A stretch of DNA of 11,266 bases from Legionella genomosp. 1 (GCA_945901965.1 CAMDMN010000045.1:1-11266); one strand, 5' to 3'; shown: positions 1 to 7,418, counted from the first letter of the stretch. Program-made: numbers and translations. The notes: generated from the letters alone by a model not told the origin.

Positions 1-13
1 GTAGCACTGAAAA

Positions 14-42
14 CCTTGATTACGCTATGCTCCATCAAGGCT
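14..42. repeat. REP-like short palindrome
   Basis: The 7-bp arms CCTTGAT (14-20) and ATCAAGG (34-40) enclose a 13-nt loop, and the loop text 'TACGCTATGCTCC' followed by 'GGCTA' looks like a degenerate form of the widespread proteobacterial dispersed palindrome 'CCGGATTACGCTGCGCTCCATCCGGGCTA'. It lies about 140 bp upstream of moxR. Family membership is from recall of the motif, not from a search. Confidence 0.5.
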
Positions 43-83
43 AATCCCACTTAATCTTAAGGTATTGGGCCCTAGTCTGACAC

Positions 84-112
84 TTGGCATAGACAATATT
101 TCGCGTTAGGAT
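84..112 (+). promoter_or_regulatory. Candidate sigma70 promoter for the bat operon
   Basis: TTGGCA (84-89, 5 of 6 to the -35 consensus) is followed after exactly 17 nt by TAGGAT (107-112, 4 of 6 to the -10 consensus). This would give a leader of roughly 65 nt before the moxR start. No gene is visible in 1-184, so a promoter is expected here, but the -10 is weak and this is the best of few candidates. Confidence 0.35.
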
Positions 113-184
113 AAGAAACCTTGGGCTTAAGACATCGTTTACAGATGCATTCATAGAGCCATTTTTTTTGAAAAGGATTAATGA

Positions 185-1198
185 ATGGAACAATTAAACA
201 TTTCTTCGAAAAATTTAGCACAACAACAAATATTACAATTAAGTACATATCTAAATTCACGTATTCTTGGGCAGAAAAATTTAATAACAAAGTTATTAAT
301 TGCTTTACTTGCTGATGGTCATTTGTTGGTTGAAGGTGCTCCTGGACTTGCAAAAACTCGGGCAGTTAAGGAGTTAGCTGTTGGTGTTGAGGGGCATTTT
401 CATCGGATTCAATTTACTCCAGATTTATTGCCTGGTGATTTGACGGGTACTGATATCTTTCATCCTGAAGATGGTTCTTTTGTTTTTCAGCCAGGTCCTA
501 TTTTCCATAATCTGTTATTAGCCGATGAAATAAATCGAGCGCCAGCTAAAGTGCAATCAGCATTGCTTGAAGCTATGGCAGAAAGACAAGTTACAATCGG
601 CGGAAAAACTTATCCTTTGCCTGAACTATTTTTAGTAATGGCAACGCAAAATCCTATTGAGCAAGAAGGCACATATCCACTTCCTGAAGCTCAGCTTGAT
701 CGTTTTTTAATGTATGTAAAAATTGGCTATCCAGAGGCCTCCGTTGAACGAGATATTTTAATGCTTGCTCGACGCGAAGCATTAGCTAGTAATGGCGCTG
801 TAGCAAGTTCATCATCAAAAAAAGATACAATTAAACCTTTGTCACAGCGAGCATTATTTGAGGCGCGACGTGAAGTGCTTAATGTTCATACTAGCGAAGC
901 GTTAGCCGATTATTTGGTGCAATTAGTAGTGGCGACACGAGATCCTAGTAAATATAGCCAAGAGCTCGGCCGCTGGCTGCGTTACGGTGCTAGTCCAAGA
1001 GCAACAATCGCGCTAGATCGCTGCTCTAAGGCCCATGCTTGGCTTGATGGAAGAGATTATGTAACTCCTGAGGATATTCATGTAATTGCACATGATGTTT
1101 TGCGGCATCGTATATTATTAACCTTTGAGGCGGAAGCTTTAGGGGTAAACAGCGATAAATTCCTAGATGAGTTACTGCGTTTAGTTGCTCTCCCATAA
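185..1198 (+). CDS. moxR: MoxR-family AAA+ ATPase
   Basis: This is a 337-aa cytosolic AAA+ ATPase of the MoxR family, which acts as a chaperone-like ATPase for VWA-domain proteins encoded next to it. The visible motifs are Walker A GAPGLAKT (51-58, Lys57), Walker B LLLADE (110-115), sensor 1 around Asn156 in ATQNP, the arginine finger in QLDRF (Arg173), and sensor 2 GASPRA (268-273). All catalytic positions are intact and the length is usual for the family. The ATG at 185 is preceded by AAGGA (173-177) with 7-nt spacing; an ATG at 181 is out of frame. A short Ser-rich stretch at 207-211 (ASSSSKK) forms a linker before the C-terminal lid. The gene heads the bat operon, with DUF58 starting 15 nt downstream. 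The substrate is not shown by sequence; the VWA proteins downstream are the likely partners. Confidence 0.95.
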   Translation: MEQLNISSKNLAQQQILQLSTYLNSRILGQKNLITKLLIALLADGHLLVEGAPGLAKTRAVKELAVGVEGHFHRIQFTPDLLPGDLTGTDIFHPEDGSFVFQPGPIFHNLLLADEINRAPAKVQSALLEAMAERQVTIGGKTYPLPELFLVMATQNPIEQEGTYPLPEAQLDRFLMYVKIGYPEASVERDILMLARREALASNGAVASSSSKKDTIKPLSQRALFEARREVLNVHTSEALADYLVQLVVATRDPSKYSQELGRWLRYGASPRATIALDRCSKAHAWLDGRDYVTPEDIHVIAHDVLRHRILLTFEAEALGVNSDKFLDELLRLVALP

Positions 1199-1213
1199 AA
1201 GAGAACATTAGTC

Positions 1214-2125
1214 ATGACTGATGGAGTATCCTTAGATTTAAAAGATCTAATCGAATTGCAGCGCTTTGCCCAATCTGGGTATAGCCCACAAGGGCGAGGG
1301 TTTTCTGCTGGGAATCACTTATCTAAATTTCGTGGTCGCGGCATGGATTTTAATGAAGTCCGCAATTATCAAGCTGGTGATGATCTAAGGCATATGGAGT
1401 GGCGGGTTACCGCGCGTTCAGGTCGGCCGCATATAAAATTATATCAAGAAGAAAGAGAGCGCCCTGTACTTATTTTGGTTGATTTTAACCCTTCCATGTT
1501 TTTTGGAACAAGGATTGCATTTAAATCAGTTATTGCTGCACGCTTGGCAGCTATATTAGCTTGGACCGTTGTGAAACAAGGCGATCGGGTAGGTGGTTTA
1601 TTATTTTCAGCAACGGGTCATAATGAATTTACCCCGCGAAGTCGAGAGTTTGGTGTTTTACCATTTTTAGCATCAATTAGTGAATATACTAAAACATTTT
1701 CAGATCCTACAACGTCACAAACTAGGAATCCATTGAGTTATGGATTGGAACGATTACGACGAGTTGTGCGACCCGGAAGTATTGTCGTGTTAATTAGCGA
1801 TTTTTATAATTTTGATGAAGATAGTGAAAGACACTTAGCGAGATTACAAAGTCATAATGATATTTTAGCATATCATATTTGTGATCCGATAGAATTAGCT
1901 CCTCCACGTCCTGATATCTACGCTATAACTAATGGTAGCCAAGAAATTTTGCTTGATACAACTAATAATATGGTTTCTAAGGCATATCATCATTACTCTG
2001 AACATCGCATCGCTGAATTGCGTTTGCAATTACAACGGTTGCAAATTCAATATATCCAAGTTAGAGGAGATCTTGATTTGCCACTTTTGGTAAGGCAAAC
2101 TTTTTTTCGGAGGATAAATGCCTAA
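1214..2125 (+). CDS. DUF58 domain protein
   Basis: This 303-aa protein belongs to the DUF58 family, whose members sit beside MoxR ATPases and contain a VWA-like fold. The hallmark block spans residues 40-94: RGRGMDFNEVR, YQAGDDLRHMEW, VTARSGRPHIKLYQEERERP, then LVDFNPSM. The MIDAS-like site reads D90-F-N92-P-S94, so the usual middle Ser is Asn here, and metal binding may be altered. There is no signal peptide or clear membrane segment, unlike DUF58 proteins that carry two N-terminal helices, so a cytosolic location is likely. Only a weak purine-rich site (AAAGAGAA, 1198-1205) precedes the ATG at 1214. The 3' end overlaps the next gene by 8 nt. The family assignment is firm; the biochemical role is unknown, and an adaptor between MoxR and the membrane VWA proteins is the common interpretation. 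Confidence 0.93.
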   Translation: MTDGVSLDLKDLIELQRFAQSGYSPQGRGFSAGNHLSKFRGRGMDFNEVRNYQAGDDLRHMEWRVTARSGRPHIKLYQEERERPVLILVDFNPSMFFGTRIAFKSVIAARLAAILAWTVVKQGDRVGGLLFSATGHNEFTPRSREFGVLPFLASISEYTKTFSDPTTSQTRNPLSYGLERLRRVVRPGSIVVLISDFYNFDEDSERHLARLQSHNDILAYHICDPIELAPPRPDIYAITNGSQEILLDTTNNMVSKAYHHYSEHRIAELRLQLQRLQIQYIQVRGDLDLPLLVRQTFFRRINA

Positions 2126-2603
2126 TAATGATGCTTTAGCACAACTTCGCGATATTCATTTACCAAATCCTATAGGATGGTGGCCATTGGCACCGGGCTT
2201 ATATTTATTAGCTTTAGTGCTTTTTTTAGTTTTGGCAGCCCTTGTTGTTTTTATTAGGAAATCTTATTTAAACGGGAGTCATCGGCGCGAGGCATTAAGA
2301 CTTTTAAAATCATTTCAAAAGCAAAATCAAGTTGTATCTGATAGTCAGCATGCGACTGCTTTTATATCAGAATTATTAAGGCGCGTAGCTTTAGTATATT
2401 TTCCACGCGAGCAAGTAGCTAGTTTGCAAGGACATTCTTGGATTAAATTTTTAAATGATACTAGTAAAGGCTTAGATTTTAATTTTGTACAAAAAGAACT
2501 TATTGATAGTCCTTATCAAGCTAAAAACAATAGTGATTTGCAGCTTTTGTTTAAATTAGCACATAGTTGGATAAAGCAAAGGAGAGGTCGATGTTTGAAT
2601 TAG
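2118..2603 (+). CDS. DUF4381 single-pass membrane protein
   Basis: This 161-aa protein carries the signature of DUF4381 at its N-terminus: LRDIHLPNPIGWWPLAPG (10-27). A single transmembrane helix follows at about 26-46 and ends in RKSYL, after which a soluble region of about 115 residues is mostly helical and basic. DUF4381 proteins are found between the DUF58 and VWA genes in gammaproteobacterial Bat operons, and this gene is in exactly that slot. A strong ribosome binding site (GGAGG, 2109-2113) lies inside the end of the DUF58 gene, 4 nt before the ATG, and the two genes overlap by 8 nt, so translation is probably coupled. The molecular function is unknown. It could be a membrane anchor or scaffold of the complex, which is an inference from position and topology. 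Confidence 0.9.
   Translation: MPNNDALAQLRDIHLPNPIGWWPLAPGLYLLALVLFLVLAALVVFIRKSYLNGSHRREALRLLKSFQKQNQVVSDSQHATAFISELLRRVALVYFPREQVASLQGHSWIKFLNDTSKGLDFNFVQKELIDSPYQAKNNSDLQLLFKLAHSWIKQRRGRCLN
2580..2587 (+). promoter_or_regulatory. Ribosome binding site fixing the batA start
   Basis: AGGAGAGG lies within the end of the DUF4381 gene. It places the start at ATG 2591 with 6-nt spacing from GGAG, not at the in-frame upstream ATG 2567, which has no comparable site and would put eight charged residues before the hydrophobic N-terminus typical of BatA. Confidence 0.7.
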
Positions 2604-3613
2604 CCCTGCCTTTAGTATTTATTATTTTACCTTTGCCGTTATTAATTTGGTTTTTAGTGCCAGAAGCACCAAATTTTATGCCAGCTGCTTTGAAAGTGCC
2701 ATTTTTTAACGCTTTAGTTGGGGCTATAGATAAGAAAAAGAGTGAAGCGGCTTTTGGCGGGAAGATAATTTTGCTATTTATTATTTGGTTTTTATTATTA
2801 CTTGCATTATCAGGCCCTCGTTTTGTCGGCAAACCACAACCCTTAGCGCGAGAGGGTTATAATATCATGTTAGCCCTCGATCTTTCCGGAAGCATGGAAT
2901 TAACTGATATGACAATGCATGGTCGTAAAGCGTCTCGTCTGGCAGTGGTTAAGCACGCGGCAAAAGAGTTTGTTAAGGAACGAACCGGCGATAAAATCGG
3001 TTTAATTTTATTTGGATCTAATGCTTATCTCCAAACCCCGTTAACCTATGATCATAATAATGTTTTACAACGTATAGATGATGCCACAGTAGGTCTTGCA
3101 GGAAAGACAACATCAATTGGTGATGCTATTGGTCTTTCAGTTAAAAGACTTCAATCTGTACCGAAATCAGGTCGCATTATTATCTTACTTACTGATGGAG
3201 TTAATAATTCAGGAGTTTTAGCGCCATTAAAAGCAGCTTTATTAGCACATGGTGAAAATATTAAAGTCTATACCATAGGATTGGGATCTGAAGCCTCCAC
3301 TGGCACTTTGGATGGATTATTTTTTAATATGAATGCTACAGCTGATTTGGATGAAGATACGTTAAAGGAAGTGGCAAAGATAACCGGGGGGCGATACTTT
3401 CGCGCAACTGATAGTAAATCTTTACAAAATATTTATAAAATTATTAATCAAATAGTCGCGGTTTCACAAGACCAAGCAACAATCCGCCCACAGCATGATT
3501 ATTATCCATGGCCATTAGCCTTAGGAATGTTATTATTTTTATATTGGTTGGTTGATTGGGGCGCTTTAAAACAATACTTTAAGCTAAATTTACGTCGTGA
3601 GGTGGTTGAATAA
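2591..3613 (+). CDS. batA: BatA-like VWA-domain membrane protein
   Basis: This 340-aa protein (from ATG 2591) is a BatA-type VWA protein. It has an N-terminal membrane helix (about 8-23), a second helix (about 59-73) followed by the conserved LSGPR turn, a VWA domain (about 90-290) and a C-terminal helix (about 305-322). This anchors the VWA domain to the inner membrane; which side it faces is not certain from sequence alone. The MIDAS metal site is complete: D97-L-S99-G-S101, Thr173/174 in GKTTSIGDA, and Asp202 in LLTDGVNNSG, so it should bind a divalent cation and a partner. It begins 13 nt before the end of the DUF4381 gene and overlaps the next VWA gene by 1 nt (TAATG). In Bacteroides the bat genes were linked to aerotolerance, and related MoxR/VWA operons elsewhere to stress resistance; the exact role here is inferred. 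Confidence 0.93.
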   Translation: MFELALPLVFIILPLPLLIWFLVPEAPNFMPAALKVPFFNALVGAIDKKKSEAAFGGKIILLFIIWFLLLLALSGPRFVGKPQPLAREGYNIMLALDLSGSMELTDMTMHGRKASRLAVVKHAAKEFVKERTGDKIGLILFGSNAYLQTPLTYDHNNVLQRIDDATVGLAGKTTSIGDAIGLSVKRLQSVPKSGRIIILLTDGVNNSGVLAPLKAALLAHGENIKVYTIGLGSEASTGTLDGLFFNMNATADLDEDTLKEVAKITGGRYFRATDSKSLQNIYKIINQIVAVSQDQATIRPQHDYYPWPLALGMLLFLYWLVDWGALKQYFKLNLRREVVE

Positions 3614-4545
3614 TGACCGAGTTTCATTTCTTACGACCTTTTTGGTTAATTACTTTTTTGCCATTAATAATATTGTTTTTATATTTATTACGAAAGGCTA
3701 TCGCAAAGACTGCGTGGTCTAAAATTTGTGATAGTCATTTACTTCCTTTTTTGATAAAAACTAAAACAGATGGTGGTCGATCTTTTGCGCTATCATTACT
3801 TTTTATCAGTGCATTTTTTATGATTGTAAGCCTTTCAGGACCGACATGGACTCGCCTGCCAGTTCCGACCTACCAACAAATCGAGCCTAGGGTTATATTA
3901 TTAAATATGTCAGACGCTATGTTTGAAAAAGATTTAAAACCAGATAGATTAAGTCGGGCTAAATTCAAATTACACGATTTATTTCTACATAAAGATGCAG
4001 GACAATTCGGCCTCGTGGTTTATACGAGTGAGCCTTTTGTAGTTTCACCTTTAACCGATGATGGCCAAACAATAGATTCACTTTTATCATCATTAACACC
4101 TGATGTTATGCCAGTAAAAGGTGATGATTTAGCTTATGCATTAAAAGAAGCGCAAAAATTAATAGTGCAAGCTAAATTTAAGCAAGGACAAATATTAGTG
4201 CTTACAGCAGCCATTCCTGATAAAGATGCTCTATTAACGGCAAGGAAATTAGCTAATGCTGGCATTATTACCTCAATAATTCCGGTTATTTCTAAAGGTA
4301 GTTCTCAATCAAATATGTTTCAAGAGTTAGCGGATGCAGGGGGTGGCGAGCTTATTGCTTTTCGAGATAATTCTAAAGATTTGGATAAATGGTTGGCAGA
4401 TACGAAGAGTGAAGATCATTATGAGATTAATTATGAGAATGAAATTCCAATTTGGCGAGATGAAGGACGATGGTTTTTAATCCCCGCCCTTATATTTTTA
4501 TTGCCAGCATTTCGTCGTGGATTTAGCACGAGGGTTAACTCATGA
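3613..4545 (+). CDS. batB: BatB-like VWA membrane protein with degenerate MIDAS
   Basis: This 310-aa second VWA protein has the same topology as its upstream neighbour: membrane helices at about 11-27 and 57-75, the LSGPTW turn, a VWA-like domain (about 92-260) and a C-terminal helix near 287-300. The metal site is clearly decayed. The usual DxSxS reads N98-M-S100-D-A102, and the strand that normally ends in TDG reads LTAAIPD, so two metal-coordinating regions are changed. It may therefore act as a structural partner of BatA. In many gammaproteobacteria the second VWA domain is fused to the TPR protein; here the two are separate genes overlapping by 4 nt (ATGA). A GAGGTGG site (3599-3605) stands 7 nt before the ATG. 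The frame is intact over the full family length, so this is not a pseudogene. Confidence 0.9.
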   Translation: MTEFHFLRPFWLITFLPLIILFLYLLRKAIAKTAWSKICDSHLLPFLIKTKTDGGRSFALSLLFISAFFMIVSLSGPTWTRLPVPTYQQIEPRVILLNMSDAMFEKDLKPDRLSRAKFKLHDLFLHKDAGQFGLVVYTSEPFVVSPLTDDGQTIDSLLSSLTPDVMPVKGDDLAYALKEAQKLIVQAKFKQGQILVLTAAIPDKDALLTARKLANAGIITSIIPVISKGSSQSNMFQELADAGGGELIAFRDNSKDLDKWLADTKSEDHYEINYENEIPIWRDEGRWFLIPALIFLLPAFRRGFSTRVNS

Positions 4546-5306
4546 AATGGCGGTATTTTATAATTAGTATCTTAGTAAATTTAATTTTCGTACAAAAAAT
4601 ATCAGCCTTTAGTTTTAAAGATTTATGGTTAACAGAAGATCAACAAGCACAGGAGTTTCTAGAAAGCGGACAATTTGCCAAGGCCACTGATACCTTTCGG
4701 CGCGATGATTGGAAAGCTGTAGCAGCTTATAGGTTAGGAGACTATGCAAAAGCGGCAACACTATATCAAAAGGATAGGGCTAAGGATGCGGCTTATAATC
4801 TAGGTAATACATATGCCCAAATGGGACGCTATGAGGAAGCTATTAAAGCATATGATAAAGAATTAGCTATAAATCCTAATCATGAAGACGCAATTTATAA
4901 TCGTAAAATAGCAGAGGATTTACTAAAAAAAGATAAAGAGCAACAAGATAAGCAAAAACCTGATAAAGATAATCAGGATAAAAATGATCAAGATAAACAA
5001 GATCAAGAACAGTCAAATCAAGACAATAAAAATCAAGATAAACAAGAAGAAGACAAGCAAAATCAGGATAAGCAAGAGCAAGATAAAAAAGACGATGACA
5101 AACAAAATCAAGATAAACAAGATGAAAAAAAACAGCAAGAGCTTGACAATAAGAACCAAGATTTTGACGCTGAGTCTTTGAAAAATCGTGAGCAACAACA
5201 AGCAGATGAGCAGTGGTTAAATTTAATTCCAGATGATCCAGGTAATTTATTACGAGAGAAATTTTTACGTGATTATTTGCGAAGGCAACATGGGTGGGGG
5301 AAATGA
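4542..5306 (+). CDS. batC: BatC-like exported TPR protein with Q/D/K/N-rich tail
   Basis: This 254-aa protein has a signal peptide (about 1-22, ending KISA), then the motif FKDLWLTEDQQAQ, which is common in the TPR half of gammaproteobacterial VWA-TPR Bat proteins. TPR-type helices follow at about 36-120, with the clearest repeat at about 79-115 (AYNLGNTYAQMGRYEEAI). Residues 127-220 are a highly charged Gln/Asp/Lys/Asn-rich stretch with seven QDK triplets, coded by degenerate tandem repeats. The C-terminus returns to conserved sequence (QWLNLIPDDPGNLLREKFL). It probably lies in the periplasm and binds partner proteins through the TPR. GAGGG (4530-4534) stands 7 nt before the ATG, and the gene overlaps batB and batD by 4 nt each (ATGA). 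The separation from batB and the length of the repetitive tail are the unusual points. Confidence 0.88.
   Translation: MKWRYFIISILVNLIFVQKISAFSFKDLWLTEDQQAQEFLESGQFAKATDTFRRDDWKAVAAYRLGDYAKAATLYQKDRAKDAAYNLGNTYAQMGRYEEAIKAYDKELAINPNHEDAIYNRKIAEDLLKKDKEQQDKQKPDKDNQDKNDQDKQDQEQSNQDNKNQDKQEEDKQNQDKQEQDKKDDDKQNQDKQDEKKQQELDNKNQDFDAESLKNREQQQADEQWLNLIPDDPGNLLREKFLRDYLRRQHGWGK
4924..5205 (+). repeat. Degenerate coding tandem repeat (Q/D/K/N codons)
   Basis: Words such as CAAGATAAACAAGA and AATCAAGATAA recur through this stretch of batC in irregular 12-24-nt spacing and encode NQDKQ-type units. The bias leaves long open frames on other strands and frames, which are not genes. Slippage during replication could change the tail length between strains. 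Confidence 0.75.
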
Positions 5307-6979
5307 AATTTGCGTTTTTTAGGATGATTAAATTTATAGTTAACATCGTAATATTTAGTTTTATTTGCTGGCAAGATGTAGCGATAGCTAAAATTTCTGT
5401 GAAAATTGATCCGCCAACGGCCGAATTAGGCGAAGTTTTTCGTTTAAGTCTTTCAACCGATGAGCCCAAAGCAAATGGGGTGCCTGATTTAATGCCGTTA
5501 AAGCAAAATTTTACGATTGTAGGAACAGAGCGGCGCATTTCTTATAATATTGTTAATGGGCAATCTAGTTCTTTTTCTAAGTGGATTATATCGTTAACGG
5601 CAAAAAAAATAGGTGTTTTATCTATTCCACCTATTAAAATTGGTAATCAAATATCAGCGCCCTCTAGCATAGAGATAACTGGAGATGAAGCATTAGTCAC
5701 CAAGGATGATGATGTCGACATAATGCACGATGAAGTGATGTTAAAGACTAAGATTACTAAAGGTAAAATTTATGTTAATCAACAAATAGTTTATACCGTA
5801 AAGCTTTATAATAGCCAAAGGTTATTAGATACACAATTTTTGCCGCCTAGTGTTGAAGATGCTTTGCTTATTCCTTTAGGTGACGCCAATAGCTATCAAA
5901 TTAAAAAAAATGGGCGTGATTATTTTGTTGAAGAGCTGCAATATGCCATTTTCCCGCAAAAATCTGGCGAGTTAAAGATTAATCCACCAGAATTTAATGC
6001 CTTAGTTTTCGATATTTCACCAAGAAGAATTCATATACAAGCCAAAAAATCTAATATAAATATTTTACCAATTCCTGCTAATTATACTGGTAAAAAATGG
6101 CTGCCAGCTAAGAAAGTTGTTTTGACTGAAACTTATGATAAAGCTAATGAGGAATTGAATCTTGGCAGTACTTTAGTACGTAGAGTAACTATGCAAGCAG
6201 ATGGATTGCCAGCGCAATTATTACCATCTTTGTCTTTTAATAGCACTGATAAATTTAATACATATCCTGAAAAACCTGAGCTTAATAATTCAATGCAAGC
6301 CAAAGAGTTGATTGGTCGCGCTGATATTAAAATAACGTATATATTTAATGCAGTGGATCTTATCAAGATCCCTGCTTTAAATGTTACGTGGTTTAATACA
6401 GATACAGGCAATGAGGAAGTTAGCTCATTACCCGCGCGAGTGATTAATATTAACAATGTTAATGGGAATCATAAACACAAAACTAAGAAATTATCTAAGC
6501 CTATATTTGAGAAGCCAAAAGAGCTTAATCTAAATGAGCCTGCAATATCTAAGGCCGAAAAATTTTATAAATTAGCTTTTTGGACTTTAAGTGGTTTCAT
6601 TCTTTTTTTTACTGTTATTTTTATTTTATGGAGAGTTACCAATCTAAAGTTGGCTCGCTGGCAATCTATGCGATCCATAGATAAAGAGCTTTATAAAGCA
6701 TGTAAAAATAACTCGCCAAAAGAAGTGCAAACTATATTATTACGCTTTGCTAATTTACAATGGCCTGAGGATAAATTTATAAATTTAGAACAATTAGCAA
6801 AAATTGTTCACGATAAAGAATTTAAAGAGGAATTAGAAATTTTATCAGAAGTTTTGTACGGCAAAGGTAAGAAAAATAAATGGCAAGGTATGTCATTGTG
6901 GTTAAGCTTTAAAGCATTTAGATCTACAAAAGTTATATTTAAAACTAAAAAACAGAAATTACCACCAATTAATCCTTAA
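5303..6979 (+). CDS. batD: BatD-like exported membrane protein
   Basis: This 558-aa protein is BatD-like. It has a signal peptide (about 1-29, ending AIA), a large extracytoplasmic region predicted to be beta-rich (PPTAELGEVFRLSLS near the start, then segments typical of BatD's repeated Ig-like domains), one transmembrane helix at about 420-443 followed by a basic stretch, and a helical cytosolic tail of about 110 residues. This topology and its position as last gene of the set match BatD, which is thought to present periplasmic domains to the VWA/TPR proteins. The ATG at 5303 overlaps the batC stop by 4 nt (ATGA) and is preferred over an in-frame GTG at 5294; the G-rich GGGTGG (5292-5297) can serve as the ribosome binding site. 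No frame disruption is seen. The family call is firm, but the domain borders are approximate. Confidence 0.88.
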   Translation: MKFAFFRMIKFIVNIVIFSFICWQDVAIAKISVKIDPPTAELGEVFRLSLSTDEPKANGVPDLMPLKQNFTIVGTERRISYNIVNGQSSSFSKWIISLTAKKIGVLSIPPIKIGNQISAPSSIEITGDEALVTKDDDVDIMHDEVMLKTKITKGKIYVNQQIVYTVKLYNSQRLLDTQFLPPSVEDALLIPLGDANSYQIKKNGRDYFVEELQYAIFPQKSGELKINPPEFNALVFDISPRRIHIQAKKSNINILPIPANYTGKKWLPAKKVVLTETYDKANEELNLGSTLVRRVTMQADGLPAQLLPSLSFNSTDKFNTYPEKPELNNSMQAKELIGRADIKITYIFNAVDLIKIPALNVTWFNTDTGNEEVSSLPARVININNVNGNHKHKTKKLSKPIFEKPKELNLNEPAISKAEKFYKLAFWTLSGFILFFTVIFILWRVTNLKLARWQSMRSIDKELYKACKNNSPKEVQTILLRFANLQWPEDKFINLEQLAKIVHDKEFKEELEILSEVLYGKGKKNKWQGMSLWLSFKAFRSTKVIFKTKKQKLPPINP

Positions 6980-7084
6980 TTATGTGGGTAGTTACCGAAT
7001 TTTTTATATAAATATCGGTTCCTCAAAACATTTGTACCTTGCACTCAAGCAAAATACACAGATTATGCTTGAGCTCCATTATTA

Positions 7085-7096
7085 GGGGTTGTAGCC
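7085..7096. repeat. Left 12-bp direct repeat (target duplication)
   Basis: GGGGTTGTAGCC is identical to 7407-7418 and directly abuts the left terminal inverted repeat of the element. The last CC also pairs with the first GG of the right copy, so the border could be shifted by two bases. Confidence 0.7.
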
Positions 7097-7118
7097 AGGG
7101 TAAACGCATCTTATGATC

Positions 7119-7261
7119 TATATAGTAGATTAAATTTTAAATGACCGATGCACGTCATCCCGAACACAGTGAGGGATCTCCTTAGGTACGCTAATTACTA
7201 CTTCCGGAGATTCCTCACTGCGTTCGGAATGACGTTCATTTAAAATTTAATCTACTATATA
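7119..7261. repeat. Nested long inverted repeat
   Basis: A perfect 26-bp AT-rich inverted repeat (7119-7144 and 7236-7261) surrounds a second inverted repeat of 30-nt arms (7152-7181 and 7206-7235, 27 of 30 paired, the three differences being transitions). The inner arms carry the dispersed 'ACGTCATCCCGA...GGGATCTCC' palindrome, also seen at 10566-10661. Only a 7-nt bulge separates the two arms on the left, and none on the right, so a transcript could fold into a stem of over 50 bp with a 24-nt loop. Confidence 0.85.
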
Positions 7262-7274
7262 TCATCTGCATGTC

Positions 7275-7359
7275 GTCTTTGCGAACAAAGTGAAGCAATC
7301 CAGTGACCTTTATGTGAACCTTAAGGTCACTGGATTGCTTCGCTTATGCTCGCAAAGAC
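7275..7359. repeat. Palindromic repeat, 36/37-nt arms
   Basis: Arms 7275-7310 and 7323-7359 pair with one bulged base and a few mismatches around a 12-nt loop. The sequence (GTCTTTGCGA...GAAGCAATCCAGTGACC) is of the common bacterial 'CATTGCGAGCGAAGCGAAGCAATCCAG' dispersed palindrome type. It lies inside the transposon-like element, to the right of the nested inverted repeat. Confidence 0.8.
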
Positions 7360-7406
7360 TGGTTTTAAAACATAAATAATGTTAAAAATTTAGATGCATT
7401 TGCCCT

Positions 7407-7418
7407 GGGGTTGTAGCC
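7407..7418. repeat. Right 12-bp direct repeat (target duplication)
   Basis: GGGGTTGTAGCC is the second copy of the flanking duplication and directly follows the right terminal inverted repeat ending GCCCT. Confidence 0.7.

Larger units (their letters stand above)
7097..7406. mobile_element. MITE-like non-autonomous element, 310 bp
   Basis: The ends are imperfect inverted repeats of 15 nt, AGGGTAAACGCATCT (7097-7111) and AGATGCATTTGCCCT (7392-7406), differing at two positions, both transitions. The element is bounded on both sides by the perfect 12-nt direct repeat GGGGTTGTAGCC (7085-7096 and 7407-7418), as expected for a target-site duplication. It encodes nothing, so it would need a transposase in trans. 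A duplication of 10-13 bp is known for some IS4-superfamily elements, but the terminal sequence was not matched to a named family. Its interior is filled by two large palindromes. Confidence 0.7.

Noticed and set aside
72..353. 93-aa minus-strand open frame over the moxR start
   Set aside because: It overlaps the well-supported moxR start region antisense and shows no family features.
4876..5538. 220-aa open frame on the minus strand across batC and batD
   Set aside because: It is antisense to two clear family members, and it is long only because the Q/D/K/N codon repeats avoid stops on the opposite strand. Its translation is low-complexity Leu/Tyr/Asp.
6990..7020. Rho-independent terminator just after batD
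   Set aside because: ACCGA/TCGGT arms enclose an AT-rich loop with a T-run in the loop, not after the stem; the stem is too weak.
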